64,000 bases of DNA from CAYJBH01 sp964368625 (GTDB taxonomy: Bacteria > Bacillota > Clostridia > Oscillospirales > Ruminococcaceae): positions 1 to 64,000 of the forward strand of contig CAYJBH010000010.1 of the NCBI GenBank assembly GCA_964368625.1, in the 5' to 3' direction. A program made the position numbers and the translations under genes. Below, piece after piece: positions 1-7,669 of this stretch (position 1 is the stretch's first letter; each line of letters opens with the position of its first letter). Below the pieces are notes generated by a model, which was given only the letters and a program-made list of their open reading frames with translations, was not told the origin of the DNA and did no database searches.

Positions 1-178
1 CAAGACCTTTAATCTGGGCTCTCATCTTCTCTGAAATTGCAAGACCTGCAGCGTCATCACCTGCGCGGTTAATCTGGTAACCGGAGGACAATTTCTCAAG
101 ATTCTTAGCAACCATGCTGTTGTTGATTCCCAGTTGGCGGTTTGAGTTTAGCGCCATAATGTTGTGTTGAATAACCAT
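1..178 (-). CDS. hag: Flagellin, N-terminal part (runs off the window start)
   Basis: This is the first 59 codons of a flagellin, the subunit of the flagellar filament. The visible N-terminus opens MVIQHNIMALNSNRQLG and contains the conserved stretch LSSGYQINRAGDDAAGLAIS, the hallmark of the flagellin D0/D1 helix that packs in the filament core and carries the export signal. The start ATG (178) has an AAGGAG site eight bases or fewer upstream (184-189). The rest lies outside the window. In Bacillus subtilis hag sits directly after csrA, but here it is about 11 kb from csrA and on the opposite strand. Its long leader suggests FliW-CsrA translational control. Confidence 0.95.
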   Translation of the reverse strand, partial: MVIQHNIMALNSNRQLGINNSMVAKNLEKLSSGYQINRAGDDAAGLAISEKMRAQIKGL

Positions 179-211
179 AATTTCTCCTTAAATTTAATTA
201 ATCGTTCTTGT

Positions 212-236
212 ACACCCTACAATCCTTGCGAGGTGT
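212..236 (-). promoter_or_regulatory. Stem-loop in the flagellin leader with GGA in the loop (possible CsrA site)
   Basis: On the minus strand, ACACCT (236-231) can pair with AGGGTGT (218-212, one bulged G). This leaves a loop of about 12 bases that presents AAGGAT. CsrA family proteins prefer GGA in hairpin loops. A second GGA lies in the flagellin Shine-Dalgarno (184-189). Two GGA sites, one overlapping the ribosome-binding site, match the arrangement known for B. subtilis hag. Binding is inferred, not shown. Confidence 0.4.
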
Positions 237-272
237 TTCGTGATGTATAATACAGATATCTTGAAGCCGTAA

Positions 273-299
273 ACATCCGGTCATGACTTCGGATATTTA
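273..299 (-). promoter_or_regulatory. Possible sigma-28 (SigD-type) promoter of the flagellin gene
   Basis: On the minus strand there is a TAAA (299-296), then 15 bases, then CCGGATGT (280-273). This loosely resembles TAAA-N15-GCCGATAT. The -10 part matches only about half the consensus, so this is a weak call supported mainly by its position and the flagellin gene downstream. It would give a leader of roughly 90 bases. Confidence 0.3.
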
Positions 300-406
300 T
301 CAGCAAAGCTATTCTGTATTTTACCTCTTAAATATATAATCGCACAATAAAAATAAAACTTTAGCATTTTACAGTATTTTTTTTATTAATTATTAAATTA
401 GTAATT

Positions 407-1648
407 TTATACCGAAACGAGGTCTCCTTTACGAATACCTGCTGCTTTTGAAGTCTTTTTTAAATATCTTGCAGTGGTGCCAACCCAGCTGTTATCATTG
501 GTTTGCGTTTCAGCTATAAAGCTATCCTCTATCTCTTCTAGACTTAACTCTACCTGCTCTTTTACTCTTTGCGCCCTTTTGGAAAGCTCGGTAGCGCGTA
601 ATTTCTTTTGAGTTTCTTCAATCTTCCCGGGAAGTTTTGCAGCAACCGTTTCGGGACGTGGCGAGTATCTGAAAATATGCACCTTTAAGAATCCAACCTC
701 CTCTACCAAGCTACAGCTATCTTCAAAGTCCTGCTCTGTTTCTCCCGGAAAGCCCACCATTATATCGGTGGTAAATGTCGGTTGATGGAAATATTTTCTT
801 AATCTGTTTACTATTTCAATATATTCGCTTCGACTGTAAAATCTATTCATTGCCTTTAAAATTTTATCGCTTCCACTTTGTAACGATAGGTGGAAATGTG
901 GGGCCAGTTTTTCGCATCTTGACAACCGTTCACATATTTCTTCGGTTAACATATCCGGTTCTAAAGAACCTAATCTAATTCTGGAAAGCTGTTCTATTTC
1001 AGCTAGCTTTAAACAAAGTTCTGCAAGATCTGTTTTTGTGTCACAACCGTAATATGAAAGATTAATTCCACATAAAACAATCTCCCTATGCCCCTGCTCT
1101 ACCAGCCTTTTTGCACCGTTTAAAAGCTCAGCCTCGTTGGCAGAACGTGGGTTTCCTCTAGCCCTACTTACTATACAGTAGCTACAACGTCGCGGGCATC
1201 CATCCTGCACCTTCAAAAAAGCACGGGTATGACCATCCCCCTCCATGGGCAATGGCTCAAATTTTTCATCATCACTATGTGGAACTACCGCAACGGTTAC
1301 TTCTTTGTCAAGATAAAATTTTTCTAAAAGCTCAAACACCGCATCCCTTTTAGTGTTACCTACAACGATATCAGCATCATAATTTGCTATTGCTGTTTGC
1401 GGTAGACATCCCCCCATAATTATAACCGCCGCCGGAGAAGCTCGACGTGCTCTACGAACCGCTGCGCGACTTTTTGCAGCACCATCAGCCGTCACGGTAC
1501 AGGAGTTTATATATATTATATCCGCTTCCTCTACAGTCTTGGCACAATCATAACCCTTTTGCGTAAAAAGACATAATAGGCCATCAGATTCGCGGCTATT
1601 AACTTTACAACCTAAGGTGATAAAGTATATTTTTAGATTTTTTTTCAT
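407..1648 (-). CDS. mtaB: tRNA N6-threonylcarbamoyladenosine (t6A) methylthiotransferase MtaB
   Basis: A radical-SAM methylthiotransferase of the MiaB/RimO/MtaB family, which converts t6A37 to ms2t6A in tRNAs reading ANN codons. The N-terminal UPF0004 domain has the three cluster-binding cysteines (TLGCKVN, NSCTV, GGCLP). The radical-SAM cluster motif is CPRRCSYC near residues 151-158. A short C-terminal TRAM-like segment follows. TLGCKVN with loss of the RimO and MiaB signatures favours MtaB. Possible starts are TTG 1660, ATG 1654 and ATG 1648. I chose 1648, which opens MKKNLKIYF with GG eight bases upstream; the Shine-Dalgarno is poor. The gene is divergent from the carboxypeptidase at 1682 with almost no space between them. 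Confidence 0.9.
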   Translation of the reverse strand: MKKNLKIYFITLGCKVNSRESDGLLCLFTQKGYDCAKTVEEADIIYINSCTVTADGAAKSRAAVRRARRASPAAVIIMGGCLPQTAIANYDADIVVGNTKRDAVFELLEKFYLDKEVTVAVVPHSDDEKFEPLPMEGDGHTRAFLKVQDGCPRRCSYCIVSRARGNPRSANEAELLNGAKRLVEQGHREIVLCGINLSYYGCDTKTDLAELCLKLAEIEQLSRIRLGSLEPDMLTEEICERLSRCEKLAPHFHLSLQSGSDKILKAMNRFYSRSEYIEIVNRLRKYFHQPTFTTDIMVGFPGETEQDFEDSCSLVEEVGFLKVHIFRYSPRPETVAAKLPGKIEETQKKLRATELSKRAQRVKEQVELSLEEIEDSFIAETQTNDNSWVGTTARYLKKTSKAAGIRKGDLVSV

Positions 1649-1681
1649 AAACATTACCAAATAAATTACTGCGGAGGGGTT

Positions 1682-3052
1682 ATGAGATATAAAGGAATAA
1701 GACAGGCGACCATCGCTTTGTTTGTTAGCTTAGCATTATTATGGGCGTTACCGGTTTCAGCCGCATATGCACCACCGGCAACGGAGGCGATGGCCGACGC
1801 CTCGGGAGTTAACTCTACAGCAGATGCTGTTTCTGCACAAGCTTCCATTATTCAGCAGTCGGATTATTCTGCATATAGCGCAAATCCCGACACAACTGTT
1901 TTTAACGAAAACCCACTTGCATTTGCTGAATCACCACTTACACCTACCGATATAACTGTTCCGGCTGCGGTGTCACTTGATGCCACAGTTGACCTTCAAC
2001 TGCCTATTAAGGCAGGGGTATTAATGTCGGCTGATACCGGTGAAATACTATATAAGCAAAACATGGATGAACAGCTACCGGTTGCTTCTATTACAAAAAT
2101 CATGACCATGTTATTGGTTTTCGACGAAATACATAAAGGTAATATTGCTCTAACCGACCTCGTTAGCGTTTCTGAGCATGCAGCAAGTATGGGAGGTAGT
2201 CAAATCTGGCTGGATCCTTCTGAAAGTTTTACCGTTGACGAGATGTTGCTTGCAGTCTGTGTTTCATCGGCAAATGATGCCGCCGTTGCCTTGGCAGAAC
2301 ATGTTGCAGGTAGCGAAGCCGTTTTTGTGGACATGATGAATCGTCGTGCTGCCGAGCTTGGCATGACCAACACTAATTTTGTTAACGCCTGCGGACTTGA
2401 TGCTAACGGACATCTCTCCAGCGCATATGATGTTGCACTTATGGCAAGGGAAATCATGAAGTACGATGAGTTGGTTAAATACACAACCGTATGGACCGAT
2501 TCTCTAAGAGATGGACAAACAATGTTAGTAAATACAAATAAGTTAATACGAAGCTATGCCGGAATAACCGGACTAAAAACCGGAACCACAAGTCTTGCCG
2601 GAGTTTGTATCTGTACAACAGCCACCAGAGACGATATGTCTATTATTGCAGTGGTATTGGGTGCTGCAAACAGCGACGACCGCTTTGATGCCGCAAGAAC
2701 ATTAATGGACTTTGGCTTTGCAAATTTCAGCTTGGCATATATGCCAGATATTGATAATTTCCTAACCGAAATACCTTTGAAGAAGGGTTTAGAGCAATCG
2801 ATTGAGGTTGAATACAACCTACCGGAAAAGCTTATGCTTCAAAAAAATCAAGATCCGATGCTTCGCGAAGAGATAAACCTGCCGGAATATGTAACTGCAC
2901 CAATATCAAAGGGTGACAGTTTAGGAACGGTAACCCTTTATTCAGGCGACAGCGAAATTGGTATTTACGATATTTTTGCCGCCGAAAGCTACAGTGAGAT
3001 AAACTTTAACGCTTCATTTAAAAGGTTTGCAACTGCACTGCTAGAGTTTTAA
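1682..3052 (+). CDS. Serine-type D-Ala-D-Ala carboxypeptidase (PBP5/DacF family)
   Basis: A secreted peptidoglycan-trimming enzyme that removes the terminal D-Ala of stem peptides. It has a signal peptide (residues 1-28, ending VSAAYA) and an unusually long Ala/Ser/Thr-rich linker to about residue 105. The peptidase S11 domain follows with all three active-site motifs: SITK (136-139), SAN (196-198) and KTG (299-301). The C-terminal beta-rich part resembles the PBP5 C-terminal domain, but no clear amphipathic anchor helix is obvious. The start is secured by GCGGAGGGG at 1671-1679. The gene converges on the BtuF-like gene with three bases between their ends and no visible terminator. Confidence 0.92.
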   Translation: MRYKGIRQATIALFVSLALLWALPVSAAYAPPATEAMADASGVNSTADAVSAQASIIQQSDYSAYSANPDTTVFNENPLAFAESPLTPTDITVPAAVSLDATVDLQLPIKAGVLMSADTGEILYKQNMDEQLPVASITKIMTMLLVFDEIHKGNIALTDLVSVSEHAASMGGSQIWLDPSESFTVDEMLLAVCVSSANDAAVALAEHVAGSEAVFVDMMNRRAAELGMTNTNFVNACGLDANGHLSSAYDVALMAREIMKYDELVKYTTVWTDSLRDGQTMLVNTNKLIRSYAGITGLKTGTTSLAGVCICTTATRDDMSIIAVVLGAANSDDRFDAARTLMDFGFANFSLAYMPDIDNFLTEIPLKKGLEQSIEVEYNLPEKLMLQKNQDPMLREEINLPEYVTAPISKGDSLGTVTLYSGDSEIGIYDIFAAESYSEINFNASFKRFATALLEF

Positions 3053-3055
3053 TTA

Positions 3056-4186
3056 TTATAGCGATAGCTCAGGATACACCTTAGCGGCAATTTTGGCAAC
3101 CTCAAATAATATTGTTGGTTTATAGGTTTCGAGGTCGGAAATATCTATAAAGAAGATATTTGAATTCTGTGCAGCAGTTCCATCTTCAAGGCCGGTTCCT
3201 GCTAAATCTTCCATCGTTAAGCTATCCGGCAATATTAATACCTCGGGATCGGCTGCCGCCACCTGTTCAATGGTAGTGGCATAACCCTGCCCGGCTACCG
3301 CAACTTTACCCAGAACTGATGAAAAAATCTGAGCCTCTATAGTTTCTGAAGTTGCCGTGTAGCCGGAAAGATCAAACAAAAGGGCATAGGATGGGCGTTC
3401 ATCGGTAACATTATTAACTGCTGCACTATAAAGTGTCAACGATTCTGTTAATCTTCCGTAAATTCCACTTCCTATCTGCGGACCTTCCTCCTTACCTAAA
3501 AATAGAGTTGCTATTTCGGTGGCAAGGTCGGCTAAGCCGGAAACTGAAGTTGGAATATTAAATTCCAAAACCTTTGTTCCGGTTTGTTCTAAGCTAATTT
3601 TTTGTTTTAAGGTTAGCGGTGTTACCGTTAATAGATATTCCGGACCTAGTTCTATTATGCTATCAATATCAGGTAATAGCGGTGTTCCAACGGTCGGTAA
3701 AGCACCCGGATTATTACAGTAATCACTAACAGCTGTTAATGAGTCTCCTAACGGCAGTGTTTCACATAAATCGGTTAGTAATGGCGAAAGGGAGGCTACG
3801 GTAACCGGTGGTTTTTCGATATTTATTCCACTAACCAGAGCAGGAAAGCCATCTATCTGTTCAATATTATTTTGATTGCCAGAACTATTTTCTGCAAGGT
3901 AATAAACAATAAACATCGTAGCCGCAACGCCTACTACAATTGCAGCAGCTATCAGAACCTTAATAACGATCCCATGTATTCTCTCTCTATCTAACGGTTC
4001 TTTTGGGGGTTTATTTGCCTTGTGTGCATTTTTCACAGCAGCAGATATATTAACCTTAACGCCATCTCTCTCGGTTACAATTGGTGCCGGTACAGGGTTA
4101 GGTGTTCGGCTCGGCTTAACTTTTGGTAATTTCGGTTGCTTTCGCCCGCCCTTCTTATCCTTTCTACTGTCGCTTACATATCTCAT
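3056..4186 (-). CDS. Orphan membrane-anchored BtuF/TroA-like binding protein
   Basis: A 376-residue protein with a Lys/Arg/Pro-rich cytoplasmic tail of about 70 residues, one membrane span (about 73-97) and an extracellular domain. The domain resembles the helical-backbone receptor fold of vitamin B12, siderophore or heme binding proteins (BtuF/FhuD/TroA superfamily): it has the ASLSPLLTDL and VGTPLLPDIDSIIELGPEYLL pattern typical of that fold, split here by about 30 residues. Normal members are lipoproteins beside ABC permease and ATPase genes. This one has no such neighbours and lies 22 bases downstream of metK on the same strand. The ligand is unknown. It could be a sensor or scaffold rather than a transporter part. 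Confidence 0.65.
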   Translation of the reverse strand: MRYVSDSRKDKKGGRKQPKLPKVKPSRTPNPVPAPIVTERDGVKVNISAAVKNAHKANKPPKEPLDRERIHGIVIKVLIAAAIVVGVAATMFIVYYLAENSSGNQNNIEQIDGFPALVSGINIEKPPVTVASLSPLLTDLCETLPLGDSLTAVSDYCNNPGALPTVGTPLLPDIDSIIELGPEYLLTVTPLTLKQKISLEQTGTKVLEFNIPTSVSGLADLATEIATLFLGKEEGPQIGSGIYGRLTESLTLYSAAVNNVTDERPSYALLFDLSGYTATSETIEAQIFSSVLGKVAVAGQGYATTIEQVAAADPEVLILPDSLTMEDLAGTGLEDGTAAQNSNIFFIDISDLETYKPTILFEVAKIAAKVYPELSL

Positions 4187-4208
4187 TTTAAATTAGTCTT
4201 TCCATTAA

Positions 4209-5354
4209 TTACTGATTTTGAACTGCTTTTTTTAGCAGTTCAATACGGTCGGTTTTTTCATAGGATATATTAAGATCTTCTCTGCCCATATGGCCGAATG
4301 ATGCAAGCTGACGATAAATTGGCTTGCGCAGATCTAGATCTTTTATGATACCCGCAGGGGAAAGATCAAAAACCTCACGAATTGCATTTTCAATCTTCAC
4401 CTTGTCTACTGTTTGGGTGCCGAAGGTTTCAACCAGTACCGATACCGGCTGAACAACACCTATCGCATAGGCAAGCTGAACTTCACACTTTTTAGCTAAT
4501 CCTGCAGCAACAACATTTTTGGCAACATAGCGCGCTGCATAGCTGGCACTACGGTCAACCTTAGTTGGGTCTTTACCGGAAAATGCTCCGCCACCATGAC
4601 GCGAATATCCACCATAGGTGTCTACAATAATTTTTCTTCCGGTAAGTCCGCTATCTCCTTGTGGACCTCCAACAACAAAACGACCTGTTGGATTAATGTA
4701 TACCTTTGTGTTATCATCTACAAGCTCTGCCGGAACAGTAGTTTCTATTACATGCTTTTTTATATCAGCTCGAAGTATCTCGGTGGAGATATCATCAGAG
4801 TGTTGGCTGGATACAACAATCGCCTCAACCCTAGTTGGTTTGCCATCATCGTATTCTACAGTTACCTGGCTTTTACCATCGGGACGAAGGTATGGTAAAA
4901 CACCGGTTCTGCGGACCTCAGATAACTTTTTTGTGAGGCTGTGAGCAAGTGATATTGGAAGCGGCATAAGTTCAGGGGTTTCATCGCATGCGTAGCCAAA
5001 CATTATACCTTGATCTCCGGCACCGCCAACATCTACTCCCATAGCTATATCGCCGGACTGTTCGTCGATAGATGTGATAACGGCACAGGTATTACAATCA
5101 AAACCATATTCACTATGGTCGTAACCAATGTCCTTTATTGTCTGTCTTATTAGCTTTGGTATGTCTACATAGGTTTCGGTTGATATCTCACCCATAACTA
5201 AAACCATGCCTGTGGTTACAGCGGTTTCACAGGCAACGCGACTATTTGGATCTCCGGCTAGCATTGCATCAAGAATTGTATCTGAAATCTGATCACATAT
5301 TTTATCGGGATGTCCTTCGGTAACACTTTCTGATGTAAAAAATTCCTTATTCAT
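4209..5354 (-). CDS. metK: S-adenosylmethionine synthetase
   Basis: Makes S-adenosylmethionine from methionine and ATP. The 381-residue length is normal, the N-terminus reads MNKEFFTSESVTEGHPDKIC, and the conserved GVGAGDQG-type loop (GGAGDQGIMFGY) and the GGGAFSGKDPTKVDRS motif are present. The open frame extends upstream to 5510, but that extension is the riboswitch, so the start is the ATG at 5354, preceded by GAAAGGA. Expression is expected to fall when SAM is abundant, through the SAM-I riboswitch and terminator directly upstream. Confidence 0.97.
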   Translation of the reverse strand: MNKEFFTSESVTEGHPDKICDQISDTILDAMLAGDPNSRVACETAVTTGMVLVMGEISTETYVDIPKLIRQTIKDIGYDHSEYGFDCNTCAVITSIDEQSGDIAMGVDVGGAGDQGIMFGYACDETPELMPLPISLAHSLTKKLSEVRRTGVLPYLRPDGKSQVTVEYDDGKPTRVEAIVVSSQHSDDISTEILRADIKKHVIETTVPAELVDDNTKVYINPTGRFVVGGPQGDSGLTGRKIIVDTYGGYSRHGGGAFSGKDPTKVDRSASYAARYVAKNVVAAGLAKKCEVQLAYAIGVVQPVSVLVETFGTQTVDKVKIENAIREVFDLSPAGIIKDLDLRKPIYRQLASFGHMGREDLNISYEKTDRIELLKKAVQNQ

Positions 5355-5390
5355 AATTTTTATCCTTTCTTCAACTTGATAACATATAAC

Positions 5391-5420
5391 AAAAAAGCTG
5401 TTCCGTGTAAACCGAACAGC
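5391..5420 (-). terminator. Terminator hairpin of the SAM riboswitch expression platform
   Basis: On the minus strand GCTGTTC and GAACAGC form a stem (5420-5397) followed by six T residues (5396-5391). It lies between the aptamer and metK, as expected for a SAM-induced terminator. Confidence 0.88.
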
Positions 5421-5427
5421 AAAGAAC

Positions 5428-5520
5428 TTTATCTTTCGGCTTACACCGCAGGATTTAACACCTTGCAAACGCAGGTTGTCGGGCTTCATAGGGCCTGTCC
5501 CCTCTGCCACTCTTGATAAA
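5428..5520 (-). ncRNA. SAM-I (S-box) riboswitch controlling metK
   Basis: The minus-strand sequence has the S-box landmarks in order: TTTATCAAGAGTGGCAGAGG at the 5' side, GGCCCTATGAAGCCCGACAA, GGTGTTAAATCCTGC, and a closing AGATAAA that pairs with the opening TTTATC (P1). These are the conserved kink-turn and SAM-contact elements of the SAM-I class. The terminator follows immediately. Known S-box behaviour is that SAM binding favours the terminator and switches metK off. Confidence 0.96.
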
Positions 5521-5540
5521 TAATATTTAATTTTAATAGT

Positions 5541-5569
5541 ATTTTAGCATACTTTGCGAAAACTGTCAA
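5541..5569 (-). promoter_or_regulatory. Sigma-A promoter of the metK riboswitch transcript
   Basis: On the minus strand TTGACA (5569-5564) and TAAAAT (5546-5541) are separated by 17 bases, with an extended TG just before the -10. The position is about 20 bases ahead of the aptamer. Confidence 0.85.
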
Positions 5570-5655
5570 GTTATAGTTAATTCTTCTTGAATTATGACGG
5601 CAGAATAGCCAATCATAGATAGTAGAACATCTAGAACTTCGATACTTTTTTTATA

Positions 5656-5684
5656 TTGCAATGTAATCTATTCTGTGATACTAT
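5656..5684 (+). promoter_or_regulatory. Promoter of the AI-2E family gene
   Basis: TTGCAA (5656-5661), a 17-base spacer, and TACTAT (5679-5684) with an extended TGA before the -10. It sits 35 bases ahead of the start codon at 5719. Confidence 0.6.
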
Positions 5685-5718
5685 TAAAATAACATTTTGC
5701 CTTAAGGGAAAATTATAG

Positions 5719-6840
5719 ATGAACCAAGCACTGTTTAGAAAAATATTGCTCGCCGTTACATATGCGGTGTTACTTCTTGCGCTTGTTTTTAGATTTGAGG
5801 ATATCAGCGGTATTGTTGATGTTTTTTTTGGTGTTATTCAACCTGTAGTCATAGGACTTTGTGTAGCTTTTGTATTAGCACGTCCGGCAGGTTTTTTTGA
5901 AGATAAACTTAGAACTCTCTTTAAAGGAAAGCGTAACAAACTAGCCACAGGACTATCCATATTTTTAGTCTATCTTATATTGATATTGCTTGTTGCAGCT
6001 CTTTTTGGAATGGTTATCCCAAGCCTTGTAGATAGCGTGAGCTTGTTTATTAGTAATATGGAATATTACGCCAAAAATATTGAGGACTTAATTGCCTCGC
6101 TACCACCAAATCTTATACCTGAAGTTCTTAATAGCCAATTCTATCAAAATCTTACTGCTAACCTCGGAAGCATTATCCAAAACTTTTTCACCGGTGTTTT
6201 TCCGCAAATTTTTAGCATAACAAGCTCGGTAGGCTCTGCAATAGGAAACAGCTTTTTTGGAATAATACTATCTATATATATTGTTTCCGAGAGGCATCAT
6301 CTTGCAAAACAAGCAACCAGATTAGTTAACGTTTATGCCCCAGCTAAATTTCGAGACTATATTTTTAAAATTAGTAAAATTTCAAACTTTGTTTTTACCA
6401 AATATGTTGTGGGGCAGATTACCGAGGCAGTGATTTTAGGGGTGCTGTGTTTTATTGGAATGAGTATATTTAGGTTCGAGTATGCAGTACTCATAAGTGT
6501 TATAATAGGAGTTACAAATATAATACCTATAGTAGGACCCATAGCAGGCTCCATTCCATCAGCTTTTATTCTGCTTATGGTTGACCCAATCAGTGCGGTT
6601 TGGTTTATAATATTTATTATTATTTTACAACAGCTGGAGAGCAATCTTATCTATCCTCGAGTAGTAGGCGGTTCGGTTGGTTTGCCGGGGCCTTATGTAT
6701 TGTCTGGGGTGTTGATTGGCGGCGGTCTTTTCGGTGCTATTGGCATGATTCTAGCCTTGCCCGTACTCTCGGTTATTTATCAGCTAATTAAGATCAATGT
6801 TGAGGACCATGAGAACCATTCTAAAAAAATTGAAAAATAA
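5719..6840 (+). CDS. AI-2E family transporter (PerM/YdbI/YtvI-like membrane protein)
   Basis: A 373-residue polytopic membrane protein with about seven to eight hydrophobic segments. It has the family's two-part layout: N-terminal helices, a long central loop with amphipathic helices (about residues 105-190), and a C-terminal group containing IIGVTNIIPIVGPIAGSIPS and GGSVGLPGPYVLSGVLIGG, which are conserved in this family. Family members export small molecules or sodium/protons; the substrate here cannot be read from sequence. AAGGGAA precedes the ATG. It stands between metK and the flagellar cluster and is probably not functionally linked to either. Confidence 0.85.
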   Translation: MNQALFRKILLAVTYAVLLLALVFRFEDISGIVDVFFGVIQPVVIGLCVAFVLARPAGFFEDKLRTLFKGKRNKLATGLSIFLVYLILILLVAALFGMVIPSLVDSVSLFISNMEYYAKNIEDLIASLPPNLIPEVLNSQFYQNLTANLGSIIQNFFTGVFPQIFSITSSVGSAIGNSFFGIILSIYIVSERHHLAKQATRLVNVYAPAKFRDYIFKISKISNFVFTKYVVGQITEAVILGVLCFIGMSIFRFEYAVLISVIIGVTNIIPIVGPIAGSIPSAFILLMVDPISAVWFIIFIIILQQLESNLIYPRVVGGSVGLPGPYVLSGVLIGGGLFGAIGMILALPVLSVIYQLIKINVEDHENHSKKIEK

Positions 6841-6854
6841 TTTTGACTTAGATA

Positions 6855-6881
6855 TAAACTTTCAGATTTTTTGGTCGTATT
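6855..6881 (+). promoter_or_regulatory. Candidate sigma-28 promoter of the flgM operon
   Basis: TAAACTTT (6855-6862), 11 bases, then GTCGTATT (6874-6881), compared with TAAAGTTT-N11-GCCGATAA. The upstream half is 7 of 8 and the downstream half is partial. The position, 37 bases before the flgM start, fits a late flagellar promoter. Confidence 0.45.
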
Positions 6882-6917
6882 GTATTTATGAGATATTCTA
6901 TAACAGTGAGGTTTCAA

Positions 6918-7190
6918 ATGAAAATTGATAATATGAATCATAGTGCCGCAATCGGTAGCTACCTCAATACCGGTTCTGCTTCCAAATCTGTTAACACAGG
7001 TAAAAAGACCGATACAGTTGCTATTGATGGTCGCAGCTTTGATGCCAAGGCTTATTCTGCTACGGTTGCAAAGGAAATTTCTTCAGATGTTTCCCCCGAG
7101 AGGCTTGCTGCAATTAAGGAAGCAGTGGATAAAGGTAGTTATAACATACCTGCCGATCTGCTTGCTGATGCACTTTTAGGTAAAATTTAG
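6918..7190 (+). CDS. flgM: Anti-sigma-28 factor FlgM
   Basis: A 90-residue protein that binds and inhibits the flagellar sigma factor until it is exported through the finished hook-basal body. The C-terminal half contains the FlgM helices (VSPERLAAIKEAVDKGSYNI, then PADLLADALL), the sigma-binding part. The N-terminal half is polar and disordered, as is usual. An in-frame ATG ten codons upstream (6888) lacks a good ribosome-binding site. The start at 6918 follows GTGAGG. It is first in the flgM-flgN-flgK-flgL run. Confidence 0.88.
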   Translation: MKIDNMNHSAAIGSYLNTGSASKSVNTGKKTDTVAIDGRSFDAKAYSATVAKEISSDVSPERLAAIKEAVDKGSYNIPADLLADALLGKI

Positions 7191-7204
7191 TTTCGGAGGT
7201 TTTT

Positions 7205-7654
7205 TTGAAGGATAAAGAGCTATTTTTCGACTTTCTTGCCAACTACATTGGTTTTTATGAACAGATAGAAAACCAGTCAAGAGAAAGGTTTGAATATATT
7301 TCAGCTAACAACCTCGCCGGAATTGAGCGTTCGATAGCCAACGATCAATCTGCCATACTTCGTGCTGAGCAGATGGAAAAAAAGCGTATAGATCTTCAAG
7401 AGGTTGCTGGTTATAAAAGCATGTCGATGCGTGAGATAATTGATACCATTGAGGGAGAAGAAAAGGAAAAGCTTTCCGTTATCTATAGTAGACTAACAGA
7501 ATTATTAGAGAGTATACAATTTTACAATGCACGATGCACTAAGATAGTTAAAACCAATCTTCTTAAGATGGAAAAAAGATTAAATCAACAGGTTGCACCA
7601 CCTGTTTTAACAGCCGAAGAACTTCAAAACATAAGGCTTGATGGTAAGGCATAG
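7205..7654 (+). CDS. flgN: FlgN family flagellar export chaperone
   Basis: A 149-residue, almost wholly helical protein placed between flgM and flgK, where FlgN (YvyG) lies in Firmicutes. FlgN escorts the hook-associated proteins FlgK and FlgL to the export apparatus. The sequence shows heptad-like helices throughout (for example the segments around residues 35-70 and 80-125). The start is TTG at 7205 with GGAGG at 7195-7199, a close fit. The call relies on both composition and position. Confidence 0.85.
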   Translation: MKDKELFFDFLANYIGFYEQIENQSRERFEYISANNLAGIERSIANDQSAILRAEQMEKKRIDLQEVAGYKSMSMREIIDTIEGEEKEKLSVIYSRLTELLESIQFYNARCTKIVKTNLLKMEKRLNQQVAPPVLTAEELQNIRLDGKA

Positions 7655-7669
7655 GAAAGGATTTTTAAG

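Noticed and set aside
5355..5510. N-terminal extension of the metK open frame up to 5510
   Set aside because: The extension is the SAM-I aptamer and its terminator. The real start (5354) has GAAAGGA and the conserved MNKEFFTSESV N-terminus.
6888..6917. Longer flgM frame starting at ATG 6888
   Set aside because: The candidate promoter overlaps it, the ribosome-binding site fits the ATG at 6918, and FlgM of 90 residues is normal.
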